44,490 nucleotides of DNA, taken from NCBI GenBank assembly GCA_009774465.1, contig VSNT01000015.1, positions 1 to 44,490 on the forward strand, in the 5' to 3' direction. This stretch comes from Lachnospiraceae bacterium. Its GTDB lineage: Bacteria > Bacillota_A > Clostridia > Lachnospirales > Lachnospiraceae. Positions 14,478-23,484 of the stretch are shown here, in pieces; the stretch's first letter is position 1, and every line of letters starts with the position of its first letter. The position numbers and the translations under genes were made by a program. The notes beneath the pieces are model-generated. The model made no database searches. It was not told the DNA's origin and saw only the letters and a list, made by a program, of their open reading frames with translations.

Positions 14478-16568
14478 ATGTACAAGACGTTTTCAATGGA
14501 ACTTGCAGGACGTACCCTTAAAGTCGATATAGACAGAGTAGGGAAGCAGGCAAACGGATGCGCGTTCATGCATTATGGGGATACTACGGTGTTATCCACA
14601 GCAACTGCATCGGACAAGCCCAGGGAGGGGATTGATTTCTTCCCTCTTAGTGTAGAGTATGAAGAGAAATTATATGCAGTGGGAAAAATTCCCGGAGGGT
14701 TTAATAAAAGAGAAGGAAAGGCTTCCGAAAATGCAATCCTTACAAGCCGCGTAATTGACAGGCCCATGCGTCCTTTGTTTCCCAAGGACTATCGGAATGA
14801 TGTTACTTTAAACAATATGGTAATGAGTGTTGATCCTGAATGCCGCCCTGAATTAGTGGCTATGCTTGGAGCGGCAATTGCAACCTGTATTTCAGATATT
14901 CCCTTTGACGGTCCCTGTGCCATGACGCAGGTTGGCATGATAGATGGTGAACTTGTGATTAATCCTTCTCAGGAACAATGGAAAAACGGAGATCTTAATC
15001 TGACAGTTGCTTCCACTTCTGAAAAAGTTATTATGATTGAAGCAGGAGCCAATGAAATTCCTGAAGAAAAGATGATTGAGGCAATTTACAAAGCACATGA
15101 AATTAATCAGACAATTATTGCATTTATCAATCAGATAGCAGCTGAAGCAGGCAAAAAGAAACATGAATATACCAGTTGTGCAGTGCCGGAAGAGCTGTTT
15201 GCAGCCATTAAGGAAATCGTACCTCCCGCAGAGATGGAAGAGGCGGTATTCACGGATGAAAAGCAGGTTCGTGAAGAAAATATCAGGAATATTACGGAAA
15301 AGCTGGAAGAAGCCTTTGCAGAAAATGAAGAGTGGATGGCGGTACTTGGAGAAGCTATTTATCAGTATGAGAAAAAGACAGTGCGCAAAATGATTTTAAA
15401 GGATCACAAGCGTCCTGACGGTCGTGAGATTACACAGATCCGTCCCCTTGCCGCTGAGGTTGACATTATTCCCAGAGTGCATGGCTCTGCAATGTTTACC
15501 CGTGGACAGACACAGATCTGTAATGTATGTACTTTAGCTCCGCTTTCCGAGCAGCAGAGAATTGACGGACTTGATGAAAATGAAGTCAGCAAACGGTATA
15601 TGCATCATTACAATTTCCCTTCCTATTCCGTAGGGGAAACTAAGCCTTCAAGAGGCCCGGGAAGAAGAGAAATTGGACATGGCGCTTTGGCAGAGAGAGC
15701 ATTGATTCCTGTACTTCCCTCTGAGGAAGACTTCCCTTATGCAATCCGTACCGTATCAGAAACCTTTGAATCAAACGGTTCCACTTCAATGGCTTCTACC
15801 TGTGCGTCCTGTATGTCTCTGATGGCGGCAGGCGTGCCCATTAAGAAAATGGTTGCAGGTATTTCCTGTGGTCTGGTAACCGGGGACACAGATGATGATT
15901 TTGTTCTTCTGACTGATATTCAGGGACTTGAGGACTTCTTTGGAGATATGGATTTTAAGGTAACAGGAACTACGGAAGGTATTACTGCAATCCAGATGGA
16001 TATTAAGATTCATGGACTTACAAGACCTATTGTGGAAGGTGCGATTGCAAGATGCCGCGAGGCAAGATTGTTTATTATGGACAATTGTATGAAGAAAGCA
16101 ATTGCTGAACCCAGGCCGGAAGTCGGACCTTATGCGCCTAAGATTATTTCCATTCAGATTGATCCGGAAAAGATCGGTGATGTGGTTGGCCAGCGGGGTA
16201 AAACCATCAACGAGATTATTGCCCGTACAGGGGTTAAGATTGACATTACAGATGATGGAAATGTTTCTGTCTGCGGAACAGATGCTGCCATGATGGATAA
16301 GGCAGTAGAATATATTAAGACAATTGTTACAGATTATCAGGAGGGACAGATTTTCCAGGGAATCGTAGTCAGCATCAAGGAATTTGGCGCTTTTGTTGAG
16401 TTTGCTCCTGGTAAGGAAGGAATGGTTCATATTTCCAAGATTGCAAAAGAGAGAATTAACCGGGTAGAAGATGTTCTTACACTTGGTGATAAAGTAAGAG
16501 TTGTATGTCTTGGCAAGGATAAGATGGGAAGAATGAGCTTTTCCATGAAAGACGTAGCACAGATATAA
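14478..16568 (+). CDS. pnp: Polyribonucleotide nucleotidyltransferase (PNPase)
   Basis: PNPase is the phosphorolytic 3'-5' exoribonuclease of RNA decay. The 696-residue protein contains two RNase PH-like domains (RDGREITQIRPLAAEV-type second core, GALAERAL, ISCGLVTGD), a KH domain with VVGQRGKTINEI near 573, and a C-terminal S1 domain (GIVVSIKEFGAFVEF). SD AAAGGAGAG precedes ATG 14478. It follows rpsO as in most bacteria and ends before a strong terminator. Confidence 0.99.
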   Translation: MYKTFSMELAGRTLKVDIDRVGKQANGCAFMHYGDTTVLSTATASDKPREGIDFFPLSVEYEEKLYAVGKIPGGFNKREGKASENAILTSRVIDRPMRPLFPKDYRNDVTLNNMVMSVDPECRPELVAMLGAAIATCISDIPFDGPCAMTQVGMIDGELVINPSQEQWKNGDLNLTVASTSEKVIMIEAGANEIPEEKMIEAIYKAHEINQTIIAFINQIAAEAGKKKHEYTSCAVPEELFAAIKEIVPPAEMEEAVFTDEKQVREENIRNITEKLEEAFAENEEWMAVLGEAIYQYEKKTVRKMILKDHKRPDGREITQIRPLAAEVDIIPRVHGSAMFTRGQTQICNVCTLAPLSEQQRIDGLDENEVSKRYMHHYNFPSYSVGETKPSRGPGRREIGHGALAERALIPVLPSEEDFPYAIRTVSETFESNGSTSMASTCASCMSLMAAGVPIKKMVAGISCGLVTGDTDDDFVLLTDIQGLEDFFGDMDFKVTGTTEGITAIQMDIKIHGLTRPIVEGAIARCREARLFIMDNCMKKAIAEPRPEVGPYAPKIISIQIDPEKIGDVVGQRGKTINEIIARTGVKIDITDDGNVSVCGTDAAMMDKAVEYIKTIVTDYQEGQIFQGIVVSIKEFGAFVEFAPGKEGMVHISKIAKERINRVEDVLTLGDKVRVVCLGKDKMGRMSFSMKDVAQI

Positions 16569-16638
16569 AGCGCAAAGAAAATAATAAATAAGAGTAAGCA
16601 TAAGGATGACGTGCTTTACGAGTCATGCTTATGTTAAT

Positions 16639-16678
16639 AAAAGCCGGGGCTTTCCTGAAAAAGGAAGCCCTGGCTTTT
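16639..16678 (+). terminator. Strong terminator after pnp
   Basis: AAAAGCC-GGGCTTTCC on the left arm pairs with GGAAGCCC-GGCTTTT on the right arm with one mismatch, ending in four T residues. A second, weaker imperfect hairpin lies just upstream at about 16599-16633 (CATAAG/CTTATG and TGAC/GTCA). Confidence 0.85.
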
Positions 16679-16679
16679 G

Positions 16680-16707
16680 TCATAATTTGGACAAAGCATC
16701 ATATATT
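16680..16707 (+). promoter_or_regulatory. Probable sigma-E promoter of the spoIIIA operon
   Basis: TCATAAT (16680-16686) and CATATATT (16700-16707), spaced by 13 bp, each differ by one base from the Bacillus sigma-E consensus KMATATT-N14-CATACAHT. The spoIIIA operon is known to be transcribed by mother-cell sigma-E, so position and sequence agree. Confidence 0.55.
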
Positions 16708-16758
16708 GGGTTAAGGGGTTAAGTGGAGCCTTAAGGTTTTGAAAGGTATAAAGGAAAT

Positions 16759-17733
16759 ATGAATAAGAAAGATGAGATTATACGGATATTTCCGGAGCAT
16801 ATGAAAAGCAGATGGGAAAAGGCGCTTTTACATGGGGAAAAACTACAGGAAATCCGCCTTGGCGCCGGACAGCCGGTAAGACTTAAATTTGCCGGAGAGG
16901 AAAGGTTTTTAACAAAAGAAGGAGAAATTGATATTTTGCCGGAAAAGGCATGGTATTTAACGGAAAAAGAGATAGATGAGATTATAAAAAATGTATGCAA
17001 GTTTTCGCTGTATGCTTTTGAAAATGAGATCAGACAGGGATATATAACCGTGTCAGGCGGTCACAGAATTGGAATGGCAGGACAGGTTGTTCTGGATGAA
17101 AAAGGAAATATCAGAAATATGAGTCACATCAGATTCTTAAATATCAGAATATCGCATGAGGTTTTAGGTGCGGCAAAGGAAGTGATGCCCTATGTATATA
17201 AGGATGGACGGGTGCTGAATACCCTGCTTGTTTCCCCGCCGGGATGTGGAAAGACAACACTTCTTCGGGATATAATCAGGCAGTTGTCTAATGGAAATAC
17301 TTATGGAGAGGGCAGGCAGGTGGCTGTGGTGGACGAGCGGTCGGAGATTGCAGGAAGCTTTAGGGGAACGCCCCAAAATGATGTGGGGATCAGGACGGAT
17401 GTGCTGGACGGATGCCCGAAGGTGCAGGGAATGATGCTTTTGATGCGGTCTATGTCCCCTTCTGTGGTGGCGGTGGACGAGATTGGAAGCTATGAGGATA
17501 TTAAGGCAGTTTATCAGATCCTTCAATGCGGAAGCAGCGTAATTGCTACCATGCATGGCAGTACAATGGAGGACGTACATAGACATATGTATTTAAATGA
17601 TGAAAAAGGGCTTTTGTTTGACCGCTTTTTATTTCTGGAAAAGAAACATGGGGTATGTCAGGTCAGGGAAATTATAGATGGAAGAGGGCAAAAAGTCATC
17701 TGGGGACTGGAGAGGAAAACATGCTGCGTTTAA
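16759..17733 (+). CDS. spoIIIAA: Stage III sporulation protein AA (ATPase)
   Basis: SpoIIIAA is the cytoplasmic ATPase of the mother-cell SpoIIIA-SpoIIQ channel, related to secretion ATPases. The 324-residue protein shows SGGHRIGMAG, Walker A PPGCGKTTLLRD at about 160-171, VVDERSEIAG, and VVAVDEIGS as the Walker B region. SD AAAGGAAAT lies before ATG 16759. It opens the eight-gene spoIIIA operon and its 3' end overlaps the start of spoIIIAB. Confidence 0.97.
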   Translation: MNKKDEIIRIFPEHMKSRWEKALLHGEKLQEIRLGAGQPVRLKFAGEERFLTKEGEIDILPEKAWYLTEKEIDEIIKNVCKFSLYAFENEIRQGYITVSGGHRIGMAGQVVLDEKGNIRNMSHIRFLNIRISHEVLGAAKEVMPYVYKDGRVLNTLLVSPPGCGKTTLLRDIIRQLSNGNTYGEGRQVAVVDERSEIAGSFRGTPQNDVGIRTDVLDGCPKVQGMMLLMRSMSPSVVAVDEIGSYEDIKAVYQILQCGSSVIATMHGSTMEDVHRHMYLNDEKGLLFDRFLFLEKKHGVCQVREIIDGRGQKVIWGLERKTCCV

Positions 17734-18236
17734 TAGGATGTTTATTAGTGATAACCGGCTCCATAGGATTTGCAGGGAGCATTTGCAGGGAAGGAAAAAA
17801 TCGTCTTGATATGCTGAAACAAATGCGGGGAATTTTTGAGACTATGAAATACTATATTGCCTATCAGAAGGCTGCAATTCCGGAAGCATTGTGGAAGCTT
17901 TCTGATAAAAGTGATGACTCGATATCAGGCGCATTCAGAGAAATACATAACAGGGTTTATGAAAAAGGAGAAAGTCTGCCAATTGCCTGGCGTCAGCAGA
18001 TGGAAGCAGCGCTTATAAAGTCATCCTTGTCAAAGGAAGAAAAAAAGCTGATATTGGATTTTCCTGCATGTCTGGGTTTTATGGAAGAAAATGCCCAGGC
18101 GGGTGCGGTGGATGAGCTGCTAAGAGAAATTGATCTGCACATTAAAGAACTGACAGAAGAACAAAAGAATAAAAATAAAATGATCATGAGTCTTGGCGCA
18201 GCAGTGGGAGTGCTACTCTCCATTTGGCTGGTATAG
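17721..18236 (+). CDS. spoIIIAB: Stage III sporulation protein AB
   Basis: SpoIIIAB is a GspF-like membrane component of the SpoIIIA channel. I start at ATG 17721 (171 aa), which has GGAGAGG upstream and gives the typical N-terminal membrane helix LRLIGCLLVITGSIGFAG. A longer frame from 17655 lies inside spoIIIAA. A second hydrophobic segment is at the C-terminus (MIMSLGAAVGVLLSIWLV). It overlaps spoIIIAA by 13 bp. Confidence 0.95.
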   Translation: MLRLIGCLLVITGSIGFAGSICREGKNRLDMLKQMRGIFETMKYYIAYQKAAIPEALWKLSDKSDDSISGAFREIHNRVYEKGESLPIAWRQQMEAALIKSSLSKEEKKLILDFPACLGFMEENAQAGAVDELLREIDLHIKELTEEQKNKNKMIMSLGAAVGVLLSIWLV

Positions 18237-18256
18237 CTTAAGGGTGTGGAGGAAAT

Positions 18257-18451
18257 ATGGGGATAAACCTGATTTTTAAAATTGCGGCAGTGGGAATACT
18301 GATTACTATTTTAAGCCAGATTTTAAAGCATAGCGGAAGGGAAGAACATGCATTTTTAATTTCGTTGGCAGGACTGATTTTAGTGCTCACCTGGATACTG
18401 CCATATATTTATGATTTGTTTGTTATGATTCAGGATCTGTTCCGCCTGTAA
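18257..18451 (+). CDS. spoIIIAC: Stage III sporulation protein AC
   Basis: This 64-residue membrane protein has two hydrophobic helices (IFKIAAVGILITILSQIL and ISLAGLILVLTWILPYIYD), the standard form of SpoIIIAC. SD GGAGGAAA precedes ATG 18257. It is normally followed directly by spoIIIAD, but here a 101-bp spacer intervenes. Confidence 0.96.
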   Translation: MGINLIFKIAAVGILITILSQILKHSGREEHAFLISLAGLILVLTWILPYIYDLFVMIQDLFRL

Positions 18452-18552
18452 TCTTGGCAGAAATATGTGGAAAGAAGTTCTAAAAGGTTGAATAAAAAGG
18501 CGTATTCAACTTAAAAATCAAGTGCGCGCCGCAACGTGCAGATGGGCTTATT
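18452..18552 (+). other. Unusual structured spacer inside the spoIIIA operon
   Basis: These 101 bp between spoIIIAC and spoIIIAD contain a stem GTTGAATA (18487-18494) with TATTCAAC (18503-18510), extendable by two pairs, then a small GC-rich hairpin TGCG-CGC-CGCA (18523-18533). The other spoIIIA intergenic gaps before spoIIIAH are 60 bp or less. It contains no gene. Its local base composition and hairpins suggest an inserted intergenic repeat. Confidence 0.5.
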
Positions 18553-18939
18553 TTGGAGATTATAAAAATTGGGGTGCTTGGAGTGGCAGGGGTTATGCTT
18601 GCCTTACAGTTTAAATCGAACAGGCCGGAATACAGTTTATATTTGGGGACTGCCATATGTCTGGTAATTTTTACATTTTCTGTGGAAGGACTTTATACAC
18701 TGCTTGGAAAAATAGGGGTTCTGGAGCAATATTTAAGCGGCAGCGGAGAATATCTGGGATTTTTGTTTAAAGCGGTGGGAATTACTTATGTCTGTGAGTT
18801 TTGTGCATCTATCTGTAAAGATGCAGGATATAGTGCGGTGGCAGGGCAGATAGAAATATTTGGGAAATTGTCAGTGCTGCTTATGGGGGTGCCGATTTTA
18901 AAGGCAGTTATTGAAAATATCAACGCAATAGCCGGATAG
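18553..18939 (+). CDS. spoIIIAD: Stage III sporulation protein AD
   Basis: This 128-residue polytopic protein of the SpoIIIA complex starts with MEIIKIGVLGVAGVMLAL, which fits the family beginning, so the TTG at 18553 is accepted as the start. No ATG or GTG occurs nearby in frame, and the upstream bases lack a convincing SD. Three further hydrophobic segments follow, ending in PILKAVIENINAIAG. Weak initiation may reflect the spacer placed in front of it. Confidence 0.93.
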   Translation: MEIIKIGVLGVAGVMLALQFKSNRPEYSLYLGTAICLVIFTFSVEGLYTLLGKIGVLEQYLSGSGEYLGFLFKAVGITYVCEFCASICKDAGYSAVAGQIEIFGKLSVLLMGVPILKAVIENINAIAG

Positions 18940-18958
18940 ATGAAAGAGGAATGCAGGG

Positions 18959-20149
18959 ATGGAAGCAGAAAGAACGCTTAAAGTGAAAAAGCTTTTGTTT
19001 TTAATTGCAGGGATTTTATTTTGCAGTTTTTGCTTTGAAATCCAGGTGCAGGCGGCGGAGGCAGAAGATACAAAATCAGAAACGCAGACAGAGCGTTCCT
19101 ATATAGATGACTGGCTGTCCGCCTATGATATGAGTGATATCAATCAGGGGATGGACAACCTTTTTCCGGAAATGAACCTGGATGCAGATGAACTTCTTTT
19201 CATGATAATGGAGGGAGAATTTCTGGAGGCGTTTACGTTGCTGACAGGGCGGATCAGGGAGGCACTGATAGGGGAACTGGGAGGAATCCGCAGGATTTTC
19301 ATTTATATTCTTGTATTGGGAGTAGTATCTGCCCTGTTTTCCGGATTTTCAGATTTATTTGTAGGACAACAGGTGGCGCAGGCAGGGTTTTATTTTCTTT
19401 ACCTGTTTCTTATGGTCATTATGACCAGAGTTTTTTTGTTTGTTTCACAAATTGCTGTCTCAGCAGTGGAAAATATTGTGCTTTTTGTAAAATTGTTTAT
19501 TCCCACATATTTTGTGGCAGTGGGAGCCGCTCAGGGGGCTGCATCAGCAGTTTATTATTATCAGATGATGCTGATGATTGCCTATCTGGTGGAAAGCTTT
19601 TTAAATACCGTATTGATTCCATTTATATACACTTATGTGATTCTGGCCCTTTTAAATGGCTTATGGGCGGAAGAAAAGCTGAGTCTTTTGCTTGAAATTC
19701 TGGAAAAGGGAATTGTAATGGCCCTTAAAGTTTCTATGGGAATTGTTACCAGCTTAAGTCTGGTGCAGGCGGTAATCGTGCCGGTGGCATCTCAGCTTAA
19801 AATTTCCGCCATGCGGAAAGCAATATCTGCAATCCCCGGAATTGGAGGTGTGGCGGAAGGCGTTACGGAGCTGGTAATGGGTTCCGCAGTGCTTATTAAA
19901 AACAGTATGGGGGTATTGCTTCTTGTTTTGATTTTGGGCGCCTGTATTCTGCCGCTTCTTAAAATTGTAATTGTAACAGCTGTCGTAAAGCTGGGAGCAG
20001 CAGTTACAGGAATTGTAAGCGATAAAAGAATTGCTTCATGCACCAACAGAGTGGGAGTGGGGTGTTTCCTGCTTTTTCGGTGTGTATTTACGTCAATGGC
20101 GCTTTTTATCATTGTGATTGCAGTGGTGTCATACACAATATCCTGGTAG
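18959..20149 (+). CDS. spoIIIAE: Stage III sporulation protein AE
   Basis: SpoIIIAE is the large multispanning membrane protein of the mother-cell channel. This 396-residue version begins with a signal-like helix (KLLFLIAGILFCSFCF) ending in VQAAEA, followed by an extracytoplasmic acidic region of about 60 residues and then six to eight membrane segments. A GAGG-type SD lies before ATG 18959, 19 bp after spoIIIAD. Confidence 0.96.
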   Translation: MEAERTLKVKKLLFLIAGILFCSFCFEIQVQAAEAEDTKSETQTERSYIDDWLSAYDMSDINQGMDNLFPEMNLDADELLFMIMEGEFLEAFTLLTGRIREALIGELGGIRRIFIYILVLGVVSALFSGFSDLFVGQQVAQAGFYFLYLFLMVIMTRVFLFVSQIAVSAVENIVLFVKLFIPTYFVAVGAAQGAASAVYYYQMMLMIAYLVESFLNTVLIPFIYTYVILALLNGLWAEEKLSLLLEILEKGIVMALKVSMGIVTSLSLVQAVIVPVASQLKISAMRKAISAIPGIGGVAEGVTELVMGSAVLIKNSMGVLLLVLILGACILPLLKIVIVTAVVKLGAAVTGIVSDKRIASCTNRVGVGCFLLFRCVFTSMALFIIVIAVVSYTISW

Positions 20150-20159
20150 GAGGCAGAAA

Positions 20160-20711
20160 ATGGTTGGGGCAGTTAAGGAAATATGTATTTTTGTGATTGT
20201 AGCACAGGCAGTCATGCTTTTTGTTCCGGGAACTTCTTATATGAAGTATGTCAGGATTCTGGTGGGGATTTTGATGATTTTGAAAATAACGGAACCGCTT
20301 TTCGGGCTGTTTTTAGATGAGGAAAAAGAAAGGGAAATCAGTGAGAGGATTGCTCTTTTGGAGCAGAATATGGAATTGAACGCAGCAGAGCTGAAGATAG
20401 AGGATAATCGTACGGAAATTTACGGAAGTGTTACGGAGGAACTGAAAAACAAATTAAACAATTGTGAAAGTGGTTATAAGGTTTTAAATGTGGAACTGAC
20501 AAAAGATCAGAGAATCATTATAACAATAGAAGCGGAAGAGGCGGAAAACAGCAGTGAAAATAAAATACAAATAGATCCGGTGGTGATTGGCGGAAACAGT
20601 ACGCAAAATTATGAGGTGTCAGAAGAAAAAGAGGAGGAGCTGAAAGCAATTTTTGGAGAAAGCATTTCGGTGGATGCCGAAAAAATAGAGGTTGTATTTC
20701 GGGCAAATTAA
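20160..20711 (+). CDS. spoIIIAF: Stage III sporulation protein AF
   Basis: I start at ATG 20160 (183 aa) because AGGAGG lies at 20147-20152. The frame from 20118 would overlap spoIIIAE. Two N-terminal helices (ICIFVIVAQAVMLFVPG and YVRILVGILMILKITEPLF) anchor a soluble alpha/beta domain, which resembles the ring-building fold shared with SpoIIIAG and SpoIIIAH. The gene begins 10 bp after spoIIIAE. Confidence 0.94.
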   Translation: MVGAVKEICIFVIVAQAVMLFVPGTSYMKYVRILVGILMILKITEPLFGLFLDEEKEREISERIALLEQNMELNAAELKIEDNRTEIYGSVTEELKNKLNNCESGYKVLNVELTKDQRIIITIEAEEAENSSENKIQIDPVVIGGNSTQNYEVSEEKEEELKAIFGESISVDAEKIEVVFRAN

Positions 20712-20771
20712 AAGAATATTTAAACGTTATATATGCCTGAAAAAAGGTATGGGGAAAGGAACAGGTATAAG

Positions 20772-21410
20772 ATGCAGGAAAAGGAAATAAAGAAAAGGAT
20801 TACGGAAAAATTTACCAGAAATAATTTTTTAATAATTGTTCTTGCAGGCATTCTGCTGCTTGTTATTGTCTGGCCCGTACAGGAAAAAAATTCGGACATG
20901 GATGCAGGCAGCGGCACACAGTCCGGTCAATTGGACAGTAAAGGGGATATAATCAGTTTACATACAGGAACTGCCTTAAATACATATGAAGATAACTGGA
21001 AAAGTGAAAATGAACTGTATACCTATGCTTCTTATCTGGAAGATTCTCTGGAAGAACTGCTGGGGACAATGGATGGGGTTGGCAGAGTGAGGGTGATGAT
21101 TACACTGGAGAATTCAGGAGAAACAATTATAGAAAAGGATAAGAGCACACAAAGAAACAGTACCACGGAAGTGGATTCTCAGGGAGGCAGCAGGAATACC
21201 ACGGATTTTAGTGATACGGAGGAAACTGTTTATGGGGAAAACAATATTCCATATATTACGAAAATGATGACTCCTTCCGTTAAGGGGGTGGTGGTTTCAG
21301 CTCAGGGAGGCGGCAATGCAAAAACAGCAGAAAATATATCAGAAGCAATTCAGGCATTATTTGGTATCGAAGCACATAAAATTAAAATAGTTAAAATGAT
21401 TTCACAATAA
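20772..21410 (+). CDS. spoIIIAG: Stage III sporulation protein AG
   Basis: SpoIIIAG forms the large ring of the SpoIIIA channel in the intermembrane space. A single membrane helix (FLIIVLAGILLLVIVWPV, about residues 17-34) precedes the domain with GVGRVRVMITLENSGE and VVVSAQGGGN, both typical of the family. I prefer ATG 20772 (212 aa); ATG 20733 in the same frame is an alternative, with no better SD. Confidence 0.94.
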   Translation: MQEKEIKKRITEKFTRNNFLIIVLAGILLLVIVWPVQEKNSDMDAGSGTQSGQLDSKGDIISLHTGTALNTYEDNWKSENELYTYASYLEDSLEELLGTMDGVGRVRVMITLENSGETIIEKDKSTQRNSTTEVDSQGGSRNTTDFSDTEETVYGENNIPYITKMMTPSVKGVVVSAQGGGNAKTAENISEAIQALFGIEAHKIKIVKMISQ

Positions 21411-21425
21411 GAAGGAGATACGGAA

Positions 21426-22175
21426 TTGAAGAATATGGTGAAAAAGAATCAGATTATGATTACAGCGTTGGCAATCATGATTGCAATTGCCGGATACTTG
21501 AATTTTGCAGGCGGCAAGATTACCGAGGAGGAAATACTTACGGCAGGCTCCGATACGATTGTTTCAGACACTCAGCAAACGACAGAGGATGCGGATGTTG
21601 CGGCTTTGTTTGAAATATCCGATGAAGATATGGAACAGGCCGGTTATGTGGAAATTGAAAGTATGGATTCAGATGTTGTAATGCAGCAGGAAAATTATCT
21701 GGATGAAACAATGGACGAAGTACTTGCCGAGAATATGACGCAGGAACTGGCTGAAAATACAGAGAGCCAGATCAGCGATAGTGAGACGCCGGGGGAAGCA
21801 GTATTTACTTCCACGTCGAATGTAAGCGCCCTTTCCAGCGCAAAGCTCCTTAAAGAACAGACAAGAGCCAGAAATAAAGAAACGTTACTTGAGATTATTA
21901 ATAATGTAAATATCAGCGAAGAGCAGAAGCAGGAAGCGGTTGATAATATGATTGCTTTAACCGATATAGCTGAGAAAGAGACTGCAGCGGAAATTCTGCT
22001 TGAAAGTAAGGGATTTGATGATGTGGTGGTAAGTATAACAGATGACAGTGTTGATGTGGTGGTAAATGCCAGCGAACTTACGGAGGCACAGCGTGCACAG
22101 ATTGAGGATATTATTATCCGCAAGACCGGCATATCACCGGATGCAATTGTAATCAGTACTATGGCCACAGAATAA
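21426..22175 (+). CDS. spoIIIAH: Stage III sporulation protein AH
   Basis: SpoIIIAH interacts with forespore SpoIIQ and forms part of the intercellular channel. The 249-residue protein has one N-terminal membrane helix (MITALAIMIAIAGYLNFAG), an acidic linker and a C-terminal YscJ/FliF-like ring-building domain (ESKGFDDVVVSITDDSVDVVV). The start is TTG 21426, supported by AAGGAG with an 8-nt spacer. It is the last gene of the operon. Confidence 0.95.
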   Translation: MKNMVKKNQIMITALAIMIAIAGYLNFAGGKITEEEILTAGSDTIVSDTQQTTEDADVAALFEISDEDMEQAGYVEIESMDSDVVMQQENYLDETMDEVLAENMTQELAENTESQISDSETPGEAVFTSTSNVSALSSAKLLKEQTRARNKETLLEIINNVNISEEQKQEAVDNMIALTDIAEKETAAEILLESKGFDDVVVSITDDSVDVVVNASELTEAQRAQIEDIIIRKTGISPDAIVISTMATE

Positions 22176-22278
22176 ATAGATGCTATATTTTGAAAAATGT
22201 GGTATCCTATTACAGGAGAAATGAAAGAAACATTTTTTACGAATGTTTGATTGTAATGGATAAGAAAGGGATACCCTT

Positions 22279-23430
22279 ATGAAAAGAGTTTTTTTAATTG
22301 TTTTGGACAGCGTGGGAATAGGCGCTATGGAAGATGCGGCAGAGTTTGGAGATGAAGGAACAAATACCCTTAGGTCTGCAGCGAAAGGCTCCTGTTTCCA
22401 CATGCCGAACATGGAACAGTTGGGACTGTTTAATATTGACGGTGTTGACTGGAAGGAAGGTACCGCATCACCTGAGGCCGCATACGGAAGAATGAAGGAA
22501 GCATCAAAAGGAAAGGATACTACGATAGGGCACTGGGAAATTGCCGGTGTCATATCAAAAGAACCGCTTCCGGTTTATCCGGATGGCTTTCCGGAGGAAA
22601 TATTAGATCCCTTCATTCAAATGACAGGAAGAGGAATTTTATGCAACCGCCCTTATTCAGGCACGGAAGTAATCAAAGCATTTGGAGATGAGCATGTAAG
22701 AACAGGAAAGCTTATCGTATATACTTCTGCAGACAGTGTATTTCAGATTGCAGCTCATGAGGATGTAGTACCGGTGGAGACGCTTTATGAGTACTGCCGG
22801 ATGGCAAGAGAACTGTTACGTGGCAGGCATGGCGTGGGCAGAGTAATAGCAAGGCCCTTTGCAGGAGAAAGTGGAAATTATCAAAGAACGTCAGGAAGAC
22901 ATGACTATTCATTGGAGCCGCCTGCACAGACCATGCTGGATGTAATAAAAAATGCCGGTTTAGAAGTAATCGGCGTTGGAAAGATCAGGGATATTTTTGC
23001 AGGACAGGGTATTACTTCCTATGTTTATACGAATGGTAATACAGATGGTATAGCGAAAACGATTGGGTATCTGGAGCAGGATTTTGAAGGGCTGTGTTTT
23101 GTTAATCTGGTGGACTATGACATGCTCTACGGACACAGAAATGACATAGAAGGTTATGCACGGGCGCTGGCGGAGTTTGATGCTGCGCTGCCGCAGATTA
23201 TGGGAAAGCTTCGGGAAGAGGATGTTTTGATGATCACTGCGGATCATGGGTGTGATCCGGGCTATGTGGTTTCTACGGATCATTCCAGGGAACACACACC
23301 GCTTCTTATTTACGGTAAAAATATTAAGCCTGTAAACCTGGGAACCAGAGATACCTTTGCAGATATTGGAGCTACGGTACTTAAGCTTTTGGGAATAGAA
23401 GGAAATATTTCCGGCCAATCTGTATTGTAA
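22279..23430 (+). CDS. deoB: Phosphopentomutase
   Basis: DeoB interconverts ribose (or deoxyribose) 1-phosphate and 5-phosphate in nucleoside catabolism. This 383-residue member of the alkaline phosphatase superfamily shows LIVLDSVGIGAMEDA with the metal-binding Asp, KDTTIGHWEIAG with the phosphorylated Thr at position 81 or 82, MITADHGCDPG, and DHSREHTPLL with metal ligands near the C-terminus. SD AGAAAGGG precedes ATG 22279. It stands alone, without neighbouring purine nucleoside phosphorylase. Confidence 0.97.
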   Translation: MKRVFLIVLDSVGIGAMEDAAEFGDEGTNTLRSAAKGSCFHMPNMEQLGLFNIDGVDWKEGTASPEAAYGRMKEASKGKDTTIGHWEIAGVISKEPLPVYPDGFPEEILDPFIQMTGRGILCNRPYSGTEVIKAFGDEHVRTGKLIVYTSADSVFQIAAHEDVVPVETLYEYCRMARELLRGRHGVGRVIARPFAGESGNYQRTSGRHDYSLEPPAQTMLDVIKNAGLEVIGVGKIRDIFAGQGITSYVYTNGNTDGIAKTIGYLEQDFEGLCFVNLVDYDMLYGHRNDIEGYARALAEFDAALPQIMGKLREEDVLMITADHGCDPGYVVSTDHSREHTPLLIYGKNIKPVNLGTRDTFADIGATVLKLLGIEGNISGQSVL

Positions 23431-23484
23431 GAAGTATTTATAGTAAAGAATAGAATATATGAAGTACATGGAAAGGAAAAATAC

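Noticed and set aside
15786..16601. 271-codon minus-strand frame inside pnp
   Set aside because: It lies entirely opposite the well-conserved pnp reading frame; composition and lack of motifs mark it as a shadow. The same applies to the 259-codon frame opposite the HAD gene (2231-3010).
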